A DNA stretch of 64,000 nt from Acetatifactor muris (GCA_023663635.1 JAMPHD010000009.1:1-64000); one strand, 5' to 3'; numbered from the stretch's first letter, positions 1-6,926 are shown. Made by a program: numbers and translations. Notes: generated by a model from the sequence alone, not told the origin.

Positions 1-2
1 CA

Positions 3-185
3 TGGGATAAGATTAAGGAAATACAGTATTTAGGCGGTGGCATGGTGACATTTTTGGAAGCGGAAAACGAGGAAAAACTTTTATCATTTTATCGTAATAA
101 CCGTTTCTCACAGTTTGATACCAGACAGACCGCATCAGATACAGACGAACCGCATGAACTGGTACAGCTTTTAAGGCTGCTCTGA
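3..185 (+). CDS. C-terminal end of a protein, probably a GNAT-type N-acetyltransferase (partial)
   Basis: An open frame enters from the left edge and ends at a TGA at 183-185, giving 60 residues. The tail contains EAENEEKLLSFYRNNRF, which resembles the last helix-strand of GNAT acetyltransferases, where a residue run of the type 'ALxFYxKxGF' closes the acetyl-CoA fold. Only this end is visible, so the acceptor substrate cannot be stated. It could equally be a toxin-type GNAT of an antitoxin pair. The family call is an inference from one motif. Confidence 0.5.
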   Translation, partial: WDKIKEIQYLGGGMVTFLEAENEEKLLSFYRNNRFSQFDTRQTASDTDEPHELVQLLRLL

Positions 186-532
186 TATGGCAAGAGCGCA
201 GTTTGTCGAATGTCGAATCAGGTGGGGTAAATCCAATCGCGGGGGGTAAAAGGGGGTAAACATTTTTACCTCGGGGTAAAAGTCATCAAAGTATCGTAGC
301 GGCACAGGCGGCTATTAATAATTCATGACAATAGAATTCTGTTTTTGAATTCTATTGTAGATGCCATAGGAATTTTGGTACGATTGGCGAAAGTATAAAG
401 AAATGGCTTGAAAAGGGGCTGTTGCACTAACGGTTTAGAAATCCGGAGTGTAACAGCCTTTTTTAAAATTTTCTTTTATGGATGTCGCCTTGTCATAAAA
501 CTAATCATGTGTAATTCTCCATTCTGTTTGTA
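186..532. other. Gene-free stretch with GGGGTAAA repeats and a 12-bp inverted repeat
   Basis: No convincing gene is seen here. Between about 222 and 286 the motif GGGGTAAA occurs four times in near-tandem. At 328-339 and 347-358 there is a perfect 12-bp inverted repeat (ACAATAGAATTC with GAATTCTATTGT, 7-nt loop) without a T-run, so it is not an obvious terminator. Short pieces (GGCAAGAGCGCA near 189, ATTCATGACAATA near 321) recur together near 4590-4617, beside the relic of the toxin repeat, so this may be decayed mobile or repeat DNA. Confidence 0.45.
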
Positions 533-751
533 TTATAATATTACAATTAGCACAATAAGTATAATAGTAATAAAAAGACTAATAATGAAGTTTGTAAATG
601 GAAATTCAAGTTTTATTTCCGGGGAACAAACCCCCATAGAGTCTTCTGTTTTCCAAATCCAAGGCCCAAAATACATAGAACCTCTTCTCAAAGTATTAAG
701 TCCGGCCAACACAGCAAGTATTCCCAAAACAATCTTAATAATTAAAATCAT
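533..751 (-). CDS. Small two-span membrane protein, unknown function
   Basis: This 72-residue protein has a hydrophobic segment at its N-terminus (about residues 1-18) and another at its C-terminus (about 52-72), joined by a 30-residue hydrophilic loop rich in aromatic and charged residues. The ATG at 751 is chosen because AGGTAGGTG lies 6 nt upstream. An in-frame GTG at 760 falls inside that ribosome binding site and is unlikely. It is divergent from the SprT-like gene. I do not recognise the family. Its size and topology fit small integral membrane proteins found in accessory regions. Confidence 0.6.
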   Translation of the reverse strand: MILIIKIVLGILAVLAGLNTLRRGSMYFGPWIWKTEDSMGVCSPEIKLEFPFTNFIISLFITIILIVLIVIL

Positions 752-861
752 AAATATCACCTACCTTTATATCATTCATCAGAAAAATGAGTTTTTTTGC
801 AGATGAGGAATAGGCGAGACAAAAGAATTCATTTTCTCTACATTCCAATTATCCGTTTTCG

Positions 862-870
862 TGATATAAT
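862..870 (+). promoter_or_regulatory. Extended -10 promoter for the SprT-like gene
   Basis: TGATATAAT reads as an extended -10 (TGn-TATAAT) with TATAAT at 865-870 and no good -35 hexamer. It is 24 nt ahead of the ATG at 894. Confidence 0.55.
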
Positions 871-893
871 AAGCACAGAAAGGAGCTATGTGT

Positions 894-1364
894 ATGCATG
901 ACTTAAAACAAATTTCTAAAGTATGCATTGAAGAATTAAAAAAGGCAAATATTCCAATCCGAGATGATAAGATAGTTGAAATTAAGTCCGAAATGTTGGA
1001 CGAAAACTATGGATTATGTGAATACGATGGCTCTTACAATTTTGACATTGTTATTGATGAGAGGCTTTTGCGAGATGAATGTCCTTTGAATGAATTAAAG
1101 GAAGTTGTTATCCATGAGCTGCTTCATACCTGTTCAAGATGTCTTTCGCATAGTAATACATGGCGGAGGTATGCAAAAATCATGAATGATGAATATGGAT
1201 ATTCGCTGCTGAATTGTAAAGATGATGATTCCATCTTTCATCCGGAAGGACCTGTTCTGCACAGCTTTCAATGCCCCAAATGCGGAGCTGTCTATAATTC
1301 CCGCATGGCAGAAGAGTGGGACTGGCAGTGTGAATTTTGTTATTCGTGGATGGAAAAGATTTAA
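894..1364 (+). CDS. SprT-like zinc metalloprotease family protein
   Basis: The 156-residue protein has the metalloprotease motif HELLH at residues 74-78, followed by H86 in the context HSNTW. That is the expected spacing for the third zinc ligand of SprT-like proteins (helix HExxH, then H with an aromatic four residues on). The C-terminal 40 residues contain CPKCG and CEFC pairs, a zinc ribbon as in SprT/Spartan-type enzymes. These proteins are thought to act on chromatin- or DNA-associated proteins, but the substrate here is unknown. The ATG at 894 is preferred to the one at 888 because AGGAG at 881-885 is correctly spaced for it. The stop lies 10 nt before the next gene's ATG, so the two are probably cotranscribed. 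Confidence 0.8.
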   Translation: MHDLKQISKVCIEELKKANIPIRDDKIVEIKSEMLDENYGLCEYDGSYNFDIVIDERLLRDECPLNELKEVVIHELLHTCSRCLSHSNTWRRYAKIMNDEYGYSLLNCKDDDSIFHPEGPVLHSFQCPKCGAVYNSRMAEEWDWQCEFCYSWMEKI

Positions 1365-1374
1365 GGCAGAGCAG

Positions 1375-1880
1375 ATGGGTGATATTATTGATTTTGAGCT
1401 GAACGGAGGGAAGGGGAAAGCCGTGGATTCGTTTGCCATGGCTGATGCAGATTTTGAAGAAGCATCTAAGAGGCTTAAAGACAGCCAAGATAAGGAAACC
1501 CTGAAGGAGTTTCTAAAAGCCATGGGCGGTCTGGCAAAAGAAGCCTTTGAAAACCCGTATCTGAAAGAGCTGATGGACGGAGCAGACGAGCTGTACAAAG
1601 AATTCCGGAAAAGATATGAGGACATCTTTCATTCGGGCGACAGGCATTATTTTGGGATTTCTCCGATTTTTATTTTTTGCCTGATAATGCCCATTCGGAT
1701 TATGCCAGGCAGTATAAAGAACCGGAAGAACCGTATCCTTTTACCGGAAGGATGACATATGATGCTGATGAACTGGAAAAGATGGTTACAAACTGCTTGC
1801 AGGAAATAATACAGTTAAAGCCAAACGACAGTGACGGGCAGAAGACACGGTTGATGTATAAGGCGGAATCGCTCTTGTAG
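1375..1880 (+). pseudogene. Frameshifted hypothetical gene
   Basis: From the ATG at 1375 one frame encodes a charged, helical protein (about 93 residues to HSGDRHYFG), then drifts into an implausible hydrophobic tail. A different frame continues with a well-formed acidic sequence (PDNAHSDYARQYKEPEEPYP) to a TAG at 1878-1880. Adding one G to the GGG near 1654 joins them as HYFG-DFSDFYFLPDNAH, so a single-base loss is likely. The last codons (AESLL, stop) lie within the start of toxin repeat copy 1, so the original C-terminus may also be replaced. Family not recognised. A sequencing error in a homopolymer would give the same picture. Confidence 0.6.
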
Positions 1881-1903
1881 AGTCTGACATTTTTTGATAA
1901 AAT
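1875..1903 (+). promoter_or_regulatory. Toxin promoter, copy 1
   Basis: TTGTAG at 1875-1880 and TAAAAT at 1898-1903 are separated by 17 nt. The same pair and spacing occur in copies 2 and 3, although the spacer sequence varies slightly. Confidence 0.7.
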
Positions 1904-1915
1904 ACTTTTACGGGG

Positions 1916-2003
1916 TACTGCCATAACGGGATAGGCGGTCAGTCCTTCTCAGCAGAGGGGACTGCCCCTCTGACTACGGGTAAAACCGGGAAAGGAGGGA
2001 TTG
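1916..2003 (+). promoter_or_regulatory. Structured leader of toxin mRNA, copy 1
   Basis: The leader begins with TACTGCC...GCGGTCAGTCC (1916-1945), then a hairpin CAGAGGGG/CCCCTCTG (1953-1960 with 1965-1972, 4-nt loop) and a strong Shine-Dalgarno AAAGGAGGG. The CCCTC of the 3' arm could alternatively pair with the GAGGG of the Shine-Dalgarno, a possible translation switch. In copies 2 and 3 the arms and loop change but a 7-bp stem is kept. Confidence 0.6.
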
Positions 2004-2006
2004 CTT

Positions 2007-2099
2007 ATGAGTGACTATGAACTGCTGACGGTTGTTCTGATGATTCTTGGAATCATCGTGTCAATTCTGATAGCTTACATAAACCACACAAAAAAGTAA
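2007..2099 (+). CDS. Putative holin-like type I toxin, copy 1
   Basis: A 30-residue peptide: short acidic N-terminus (MSDYE), one hydrophobic membrane span (about residues 6-23) and a basic tail ending NHTKK. This is the layout of the Firmicutes holin-like toxin group (TxpA/BsrE/Fst type), which act in the cytoplasmic membrane. It has a strong Shine-Dalgarno (AAAGGAGGG, 7 nt before ATG), its own promoter and a terminator immediately after the stop. An antisense promoter faces it from 2188-2216. Copies 2 (2967) and 3 (10637) encode the same peptide apart from I to T in copy 3. Toxicity is inferred from family resemblance and gene arrangement, not from the sequence alone. Confidence 0.75.
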   Translation: MSDYELLTVVLMILGIIVSILIAYINHTKK

Positions 2100-2133
2100 C
2101 CGCCCTTTGGTCGAGGAATGCGGTTACTTTTTT
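2090..2133. terminator. Bidirectional terminator shared by toxin mRNA and antisense RNA, copy 1
   Basis: A perfect 14-bp inverted repeat, AAAAAAGTAACCGC (2090-2103) with GCGGTTACTTTTTT (2120-2133), provides a GC stem followed by a T-run on both strands. The toxin's last codons and stop lie within its left arm. Confidence 0.85.
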
Positions 2134-2181
2134 GTAACTAACTTTCGGAACTGACCGTCTATCGGCAGTATTCCCTTTTGT
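2090..2181 (-). ncRNA. Predicted antisense antitoxin RNA, copy 1
   Basis: A perfect sigma-A promoter on the minus strand (-35 TTGACA at 2211-2216, 17-nt spacer, -10 TACAAT at 2188-2193) would start an RNA near 2181 that runs toward the toxin gene and ends at the shared terminator, about 90 nt. It overlaps the toxin mRNA only at the terminator and last codons, as in the convergent par (Fst) locus of enterococcal pAD1. Its 5' region carries the same TACTGCC...CGGTCAGT motif as the toxin leader. There is no coding potential. Ends are predicted, not measured. Confidence 0.7.
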
Positions 2182-2187
2182 GCTTTT

Positions 2188-2216
2188 ATTGTAGCAGATT
2201 TTCCTGCTCCTGTCAA
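2188..2216 (-). promoter_or_regulatory. Antisense RNA promoter, copy 1
   Basis: TTGACA (2211-2216) and TACAAT (2188-2193), both read on the minus strand, are separated by exactly 17 nt. It is closer to consensus than the toxin promoter, as expected if antitoxin must exceed toxin. Confidence 0.85.
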
Positions 2217-2313
2217 ACGCTGCGAAGTGTTTCGCTGAAATCATTCTATACCGGATTCCGCGCGAAGGCAAGAAGTTTTTGTGGCATTGCGAAAGAAAGT
2301 GTGGTATGCTTGG

Positions 2314-2345
2314 CAAAAAATACGGGGAGGCATGTCCTCCCCTTT
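2314..2345. terminator. Terminator after the GRAM-like gene
   Basis: GGGGAGG (2324-2330) pairs with CCTCCCC (2336-2342) around a 5-nt loop. On the minus strand the stem is followed by GTATTTTTTG, giving a terminator for the gene ending at 2363. The plus-strand side also has a T-rich flank. Confidence 0.7.
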
Positions 2346-2362
2346 ACTTTTTGTCAACTGCA

Positions 2363-2746
2363 TTAGGAAACAGAAACGCCGGATTTATCAGCCAAAAACT
2401 CCAGCCACTTGTTCCGTTTCGTCACTGAAATCTTGTCCGTAATCGTTTGGCTGCTCTCTGCATCCTCATGAGTAATTGCAATCCCCATGGGAAAAAGACC
2501 CTGTGAACATTTTCCGAGCTTGTGGATGCTCTTGTACGGAATCGTAATGGCGCCGCCTGCAAGTCCTACCGTAACGATGAGTTTCTCCTCCGTGAAATAA
2601 GCCCATCCCTGTTTCCACTGACCGAGCTTTCCCACAAGCCTCTCCATACAGCTTGCCTGTAGAAAGTCGATCAGATTATCTTCCTGAGTCATCAGACCCG
2701 CCTTGACCAGATTTTCCTTTTGTTTTTCCAACCTTGCGTTTCCCAT
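2363..2746 (-). CDS. GRAM/PH-like domain protein
   Basis: A 127-residue soluble protein. The central part (WAYFTEEKLIVTVG, then IPYKSIHKLGK and MGIAITHEDA) has the alternating strands and closing helix (KRNKWLEFLAD) of GRAM/PH-like domains in small Firmicutes proteins. No enzyme motif is visible and the function is unknown. The ATG at 2746 has AGGAGGAATTGTT before it. Longer upstream frames would run through the promoter. It is a single-gene unit with a perfect promoter and its own terminator, lying between toxin repeat copies 1 and 2. Confidence 0.6.
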   Translation of the reverse strand: MGNARLEKQKENLVKAGLMTQEDNLIDFLQASCMERLVGKLGQWKQGWAYFTEEKLIVTVGLAGGAITIPYKSIHKLGKCSQGLFPMGIAITHEDAESSQTITDKISVTKRNKWLEFLADKSGVSVS

Positions 2747-2780
2747 AACAATTCCTCCTGTTTTGTCTTTAGTATCACAT

Positions 2781-2809
2781 ATTATAGAATTTTCGGCCTG
2801 TGGTGTCAA
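2781..2809 (-). promoter_or_regulatory. Consensus sigma-A promoter for the GRAM-like gene
   Basis: On the minus strand TTGACA (2804-2809) and TATAAT (2781-2786) match consensus fully with a 17-nt spacer. Strong constitutive expression is likely. Confidence 0.85.
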
Positions 2810-2835
2810 GTGCCGGCGGAAAGCCGGAATCGCTC

Positions 2836-2864
2836 TTGTAGAGTCCGACATTTTTTGATAAAAT
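2836..2864 (+). promoter_or_regulatory. Toxin promoter, copy 2
   Basis: TTGTAG (2836-2841), 17-nt spacer, TAAAAT (2859-2864), as in copies 1 and 3. Confidence 0.7.
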
Positions 2865-2966
2865 ACTTTTATGGGGTACTGCCATAACGGGATAGGCGGT
2901 CAGTCCTTCTTCACAGAGGGACTATCCCTCTGACTACGGGTAAAACCGGGAAAGGAGGGATTGCTT

Positions 2967-3059
2967 ATGAGTGACTATGAACTGCTGACGGTTGTTCTGA
3001 TGATTCTTGGAATCATTGTGTCAATTCTGATAGCGTACATAAACCACACAAAAAAGTGA
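2967..3059 (+). CDS. Putative holin-like type I toxin, copy 2
   Basis: The 30-residue peptide is identical in sequence to that of copy 1: acidic start, one membrane span and a KK end. It has the same Shine-Dalgarno AAAGGAGGG. The stop codon is TGA instead of TAA, within the left arm of the shared terminator. Sense and antisense promoters are both intact, so this copy appears functional. Confidence 0.75.
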   Translation: MSDYELLTVVLMILGIIVSILIAYINHTKK

Positions 3060-3140
3060 CCGCCCCAGCCAAAGGTAAGGTCACTTCTTTGTAAGTAATT
3101 TTATCGGGGCTGACCGTCTATCGGCAGTATTCCCTTTTGT
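3050..3140 (-). ncRNA. Predicted antisense antitoxin RNA, copy 2
   Basis: The minus-strand promoter TTGACA (3170-3175), 17 nt, TACAAT (3147-3152) would start an RNA near 3140 ending at the shared terminator around 3050-3090 (stem AAGTGACC 3054-3061 with GGTCACTT 3079-3086). The terminator loop differs from copy 1, which could make the antitoxins copy-specific. Confidence 0.7.
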
Positions 3141-3293
3141 GCTTTTATTGTAGCAGATTTTCCTGCTCCTGTCAAACGCTGCGAAGTGTTTCGCTGAAAT
3201 CATTCTATACCGGATTCCGCGCGAAGGCAAGAAGTTTTTGTGGCATTGCAGAAGATTTTTTTCGTCATTTTTCACAAATTTGTCCCAAACCCC

Positions 3294-3318
3294 TTGACAA
3301 TATATATATATATATAAT
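3294..3318 (+). promoter_or_regulatory. Promoter with (TA)8 tract between -35 and -10
   Basis: TTGACA at 3294-3299 is followed by A and eight TA units running into TATAAT at 3313-3318. The spacer is only 13 nt as written. Two more TA units would make it 17. A dinucleotide tract at this exact place is the classic layout for slipped-strand promoter phase variation. It drives the lipoprotein gene at 3372. Confidence 0.65.
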
Positions 3319-3371
3319 GGGCTTTCGTATGGAGTACTTACCCAAAATAGCGAAAGAAAGGAACATCAAAA

Positions 3372-4409
3372 ATGAAGAAGAAAATTTTAGCCGCGTTTGT
3401 TTGCGCGGCAACGGTACTCAGCCTTGCGGGGTGCGCAGACAACAAAAATGACCGCCCGATCGAAAGCGCAGCGAGCGTGAACACAAGCACCTCCCCTGCC
3501 CCGTCAACGCCGGAAACCGGCACAAGCAAGCCGGAAGTCTCATCGACAGACGCGGCAGACAGCACAAGCACGCCCGAGGTGAATTTGGCTGATTGGGATT
3601 ACAGAACATATAAAACTGATAGCGGCGAAAACTCGCTCCGAATCGCCAGTTACAAGGGAACGGACGAAAAAGTCGAGATTCCCGCAGAGATAAACGGTGT
3701 AGAGGTAACGCTGATATCGGGCGGCGCATTTCATAGCAACATAGATATCACAAGCGTGACCATTCCCGCAACCATTGTTGAAATTGACGAAGGGGCTTTT
3801 TCCGGTTGCCTGAATCTCAGTGAGATAATATTCGAGGGCAGCGCACCGATTTTGAAGGATGGTTCCAAGAATCCGCTTAATGCTTTTAAAGGAACGCCGT
3901 GGTTAGAGGCAAAGCAAGCGGAAAACCCCGACTTTTTCATCATTGGAGATGTTTTGTATAAGGGACTGGAGTGCGAGGGCGACATAACGATACCCGATGG
4001 CATGAAAAAAATTGCCGATTTTGCATTTTACCAAAATGCCAAGGTTACAGGCGCAACCATCCCCGACAGTGTGACAGAACTGGGCGAAATGGCATTCGAC
4101 TATAATAAGATAGAGTTGATATATAAAGGCACTGCTTACAAAGGGCGTAGCGATTACGAGACATTGCGTGAAACCATAGCGCAGAACGCGATTACCGCCG
4201 AATTCGGCAACGAGGATTGCATAATCACCGACAATGTACTTATGAAGGTAAATCCCAATGTGACAAAGCTTGAACTCCCCGACACCGTTACAGGCATTGA
4301 CGAAAAGGCGTTTGACGGCTGCAGTCACAGCATCGTCATCTCATTCAATGGCAAAAACTACAACTACGCGAGCATCGAAAAGCTCAAAGCCGACATGAGC
4401 GCAGAGTAA
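3372..4409 (+). CDS. BspA-type leucine-rich repeat lipoprotein
   Basis: A 345-residue secreted protein. A signal peptide ends in the lipobox LAGC (Cys at residue 21), then a Ser/Thr/Pro-rich linker to about residue 70, then LRR_5 (BspA/TpLRR) repeats with motifs such as ITSVTIPATIVEIDEGAFSG, VTGATIPDSVTELGEMAF and LELPDTVTGIDEKAF. Such proteins are anchored to the outer face of the membrane and bind host or bacterial surface ligands in some species. The ligand here is unknown. ATG at 3372 has AAAGGAACATCAAAA before it. It sits between toxin repeat copy 2 and the relic copy, and its promoter carries the variable TA tract. Confidence 0.85.
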   Translation: MKKKILAAFVCAATVLSLAGCADNKNDRPIESAASVNTSTSPAPSTPETGTSKPEVSSTDAADSTSTPEVNLADWDYRTYKTDSGENSLRIASYKGTDEKVEIPAEINGVEVTLISGGAFHSNIDITSVTIPATIVEIDEGAFSGCLNLSEIIFEGSAPILKDGSKNPLNAFKGTPWLEAKQAENPDFFIIGDVLYKGLECEGDITIPDGMKKIADFAFYQNAKVTGATIPDSVTELGEMAFDYNKIELIYKGTAYKGRSDYETLRETIAQNAITAEFGNEDCIITDNVLMKVNPNVTKLELPDTVTGIDEKAFDGCSHSIVISFNGKNYNYASIEKLKADMSAE

Positions 4410-4429
4410 TTTACCCGGCAAACCGGACT

Positions 4430-4575
4430 TACATAAACCACACGAAAAAGTAATCGCCCAGCCAAAGGATGCGGTTACTTTTTTGTAACTAACTTTCGGA
4501 ACTGACCGTCTATCGGCAGTATCATTCTATACCGGATTCAGCGCAAGGCAAGAAATTTTTGTGGTATTGCGGAGA
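4430..4575 (+). repeat. Relic (copy 4) of the toxin-antitoxin repeat
   Basis: Only the last codons of the toxin (ACATAAACCACACGAAAAAG, stop), the bidirectional terminator (arm GCGGTTACTTTTTT) and the antisense leader (CTGACCGTCTATCGGCAGTAT) remain. The toxin promoter, leader and most of its gene are gone, and the segment holding the antisense -35/-10 has been deleted precisely between CGGCAGTAT and CATTCTATACCGG. Toxin and antitoxin promoter were thus lost together. Confidence 0.8.
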
Positions 4576-4706
4576 AAAGTATGGTATGCTTGGCAAGAGC
4601 GCAATTCATGACAATACCCGGCGGGATGTCATAGAGATTAAATTGTAAAGAGGTCACCGGAGTAATTGGCGGGCATCTCTTTGGGCAGAGGGGAGTGCGG
4701 ACTGAT

Positions 4707-6194
4707 ATGTTAGCTTTAGCCAAGGCATCGGTTGCATGTTTTTTGTTTACGATCTATATGGTCAGTTTTTATTATCGCAAGCCGCATATTCCGGTCAAGT
4801 CAACGAAAATATTTCAATGCCTTATCGTTGTGGCATTGCTCAATTCCTCTTTTGACCTGATCACGCTCTATACGGTAAATCATAGGGATGTAGTGCCCGA
4901 ATTTGTAAATTTGGCGGTTCACGTTGTTTATCTGATGTCCATACTGGGATTTGTCTTCCTGCTGTTTCTATATATGCGGAGCTATTTGGAGACGAACCTG
5001 AAATTCTCTAAACCAACGAGATTTTTACATAGTCTGCCTTTGGTGTTGTCTGCCGTGGGCATCCTCGTACTGCCGATCACCTATGTGCAGGGCAAAACGA
5101 CCGCGTATTCCCTAGGGGCGAAGGCGTATGCGCTGTATGGAAGCCTGGTGGTCTATCTGGTGCTGATCCTGTATTACTGTCTGCGCTATTGGAAAATCTT
5201 AGATGGGGAAAAAAGAGTCGCGATCATACTTGCCGTTCCTCTTTTTGTCGTCACGGCGCTGGTACAGATGATGATTCCGGAAACACTGTTGGTGGTAGTA
5301 TGCTCGACGCTCATCCTTTTGGGACTGATATTGAGCAATGAGAATGTGGAAAAATATTTGGATGAGAAAACCGCGTTGTTCAACCAATATGCTTTTGAGA
5401 CCGTACTGGATGACTATGATTTTGAAAAGCAGAAGATCGTCGCGGCAGTGCTGTGTTTTTGCAAAACAGAGAACAGCATGGATTGGAACCGGGATGTGTT
5501 GATACTAAACGATATTTATAAAGAACTCAAACAATATCGTCTGTATGGATATCGGATAGGCGAAAATGGCGTGGTATTTATCGGCAGCGCGAAAGAGCGG
5601 CTTGCGGCGGCACTGGAAAAGATCAAACAGAAGACAGAGGATAAGTATGGCTCGGAAAACATCAGTATCGAGACGAAACTTTTGACAGGGAACGCTGTCG
5701 ATACGAAGTATAGCTGCATGCGCAATATTATTTCTTTCTGCACGGAGTCCGGAAGCCGTCTGGCTTATATTGATTATTTGACCAATATTTATAATCGTAA
5801 TGCGTTAGAGCGAGATCTGGCAAAACAACAGGACAGGAAATCGGTAAGTTATTTACTTGCCGATCTGAATAATTTGAAAATTGTAAACGATACCATCGGA
5901 CATTCCGCGGGAGACAAATTGCTGCAGGATTTTGCGGTCATGCTTGCGGACGCCGCCGGAGAGGAGGGCAGAGCCTATCGTCAGGGCGGGGATGAGTTTG
6001 CCGTCTTGTATGGAAAAGACGCCGGGACTTTTATCCGTGATCTGGAAAAGCGATGTGAAGATTATAATAAGGCCTGTGCGGTTCCGATCAGTTATGCCAT
6101 CGGTTACAGCCTGTTAGAGAATGACAACTTCCGCGATGACGCGGACAAGATGATGTATGCCGATAAGAGGAGGAAAAAGGGGATAGGGTCGTGA
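4707..6194 (+). CDS. Membrane-bound GGDEF protein (probable diguanylate cyclase)
   Basis: A 495-residue protein with 6-7 N-terminal membrane segments (about residues 5-210), then a cytoplasmic region. A first, degenerate GGDEF-like domain starts at DEKTALFNQYAFE and lacks a GGDEF motif. The C-terminal domain begins YIDYLTNIYNRNALERDL and has an intact GGDEF signature at residues 427-431 (RQGGDEFAVLY). It probably makes cyclic di-GMP in response to a membrane signal. ATG at 4707 is preferred to the GTG at 4695 because the GAGGGGAG ribosome binding site overlaps that GTG. No RxxD inhibitory site is seen just upstream of GGDEF, so feedback inhibition may be absent. Confidence 0.8.
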   Translation: MLALAKASVACFLFTIYMVSFYYRKPHIPVKSTKIFQCLIVVALLNSSFDLITLYTVNHRDVVPEFVNLAVHVVYLMSILGFVFLLFLYMRSYLETNLKFSKPTRFLHSLPLVLSAVGILVLPITYVQGKTTAYSLGAKAYALYGSLVVYLVLILYYCLRYWKILDGEKRVAIILAVPLFVVTALVQMMIPETLLVVVCSTLILLGLILSNENVEKYLDEKTALFNQYAFETVLDDYDFEKQKIVAAVLCFCKTENSMDWNRDVLILNDIYKELKQYRLYGYRIGENGVVFIGSAKERLAAALEKIKQKTEDKYGSENISIETKLLTGNAVDTKYSCMRNIISFCTESGSRLAYIDYLTNIYNRNALERDLAKQQDRKSVSYLLADLNNLKIVNDTIGHSAGDKLLQDFAVMLADAAGEEGRAYRQGGDEFAVLYGKDAGTFIRDLEKRCEDYNKACAVPISYAIGYSLLENDNFRDDADKMMYADKRRKKGIGS

Positions 6195-6206
6195 GGAGGT
6201 TATGAC

Positions 6207-6926
6207 ATGTTTCATATAGGGATTTGCGATGATGAAAAGGGAACCTGCGCCGGTCTGGAAGATTTGCTTTATGAGTATGGAAAAAGGCAGGGGATAAAAA
6301 TAGATGTGAATGTATGGTATACAGGAGAGAGCCTTTGTGAATTTCTGCAAAGAGAAAATGCAATGGATTTATTGTTTTTGGATATTGAATTAATCACCAC
6401 TGATGGGATTGCAGTGGGCAATTTTATTCGGGAAGAATTAGAGGATCCGGATACCATAATTGTATATATTTCTTCAAAGAGCAGTTATGCAATGAGTCTG
6501 TTTCGCGTTCAACCGTTGGATTTTTTGATCAAGCCGATAACCGGGAAAATGGTAGAAGATATTATGGATATCAGCATGAAAATATATGAGAAAAAGAATT
6601 GGGCGCTTGACTGTTACCATAAAGGTTGCCACTATAGAGTTCTCTATAAGGATATCCTATATTTTTATAGTCAAAATAAGACGATCCATATTGTAACAAA
6701 AAAAGAAGAGTTGGAATTTAATGGAAAATTAAAGGATCTTGCCCCAAAAGTGCCTTATAATTTTATAATGATACACCAGTCATACATGGTCAATTTGGAT
6801 TTTGTCGCAATGTGCTCTTATGAGTTGATGAAAATGTCTGACGGCACCTTGTTGAATATAAGCCAACCATATAGAAAAACGGTAAGGGAGCGGATTAAGC
6901 AAAGGCAGTGGGAGAATATGAAATAA
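6207..6926 (+). CDS. LytTR-family response regulator (AgrA-like)
   Basis: A 239-residue regulator. The N-terminal receiver domain has the acidic pair DD (8-9), phospho-acceptor D59 in LLFLDIEL and the conserved Lys in LIKPI. The C-terminal LytTR DNA-binding domain begins near HKGCHYRVLYKDILYFYSQN and continues through the basic tail PYRKTVRERIKQR. A GAGGAGGTTATGAC ribosome binding site precedes ATG 6207. It is one base from the downstream histidine kinase, forming a two-gene unit that probably controls the ABC transporter at 8300-10463. Confidence 0.85.
   Translation: MFHIGICDDEKGTCAGLEDLLYEYGKRQGIKIDVNVWYTGESLCEFLQRENAMDLLFLDIELITTDGIAVGNFIREELEDPDTIIVYISSKSSYAMSLFRVQPLDFLIKPITGKMVEDIMDISMKIYEKKNWALDCYHKGCHYRVLYKDILYFYSQNKTIHIVTKKEELEFNGKLKDLAPKVPYNFIMIHQSYMVNLDFVAMCSYELMKMSDGTLLNISQPYRKTVRERIKQRQWENMK

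Larger units (their letters stand above)
1863..2290 (+). repeat. Type I toxin-antitoxin repeat, copy 1
   Basis: This is a 428-bp unit nearly identical to 2823-3250. It contains, in order: sense promoter, structured leader, 30-codon toxin gene, bidirectional terminator, antisense leader, antisense promoter and a non-coding tail ending GTGGCATTGC. A shorter copy is at 10505-10862 and a relic at 4430-4575. No transposase or terminal target duplication is evident. Confidence 0.85.
2823..3250 (+). repeat. Type I toxin-antitoxin repeat, copy 2
   Basis: A 428-bp unit nearly identical to copy 1, with scattered substitutions in the leader hairpin, terminator and spacer. The terminator arms changed together (AAGTGACC with GGTCACTT instead of AAGTAACC with GGTTACTT), showing selection to keep the stem. 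Confidence 0.85.

Noticed and set aside
328-358. Inverted repeat as an intrinsic terminator
   Set aside because: AT-rich stem and no T-run after it.
408-806. Plus-strand open frame opposite the small membrane protein
   Set aside because: No ribosome binding site and composition of an antisense shadow. The minus strand has a good start, two membrane spans and a proper ribosome site.
1916-2003. Toxin leader as a metabolite riboswitch
   Set aside because: Structure is small and repeated with the toxin. No match to a known aptamer, so a cis control of translation is simpler.
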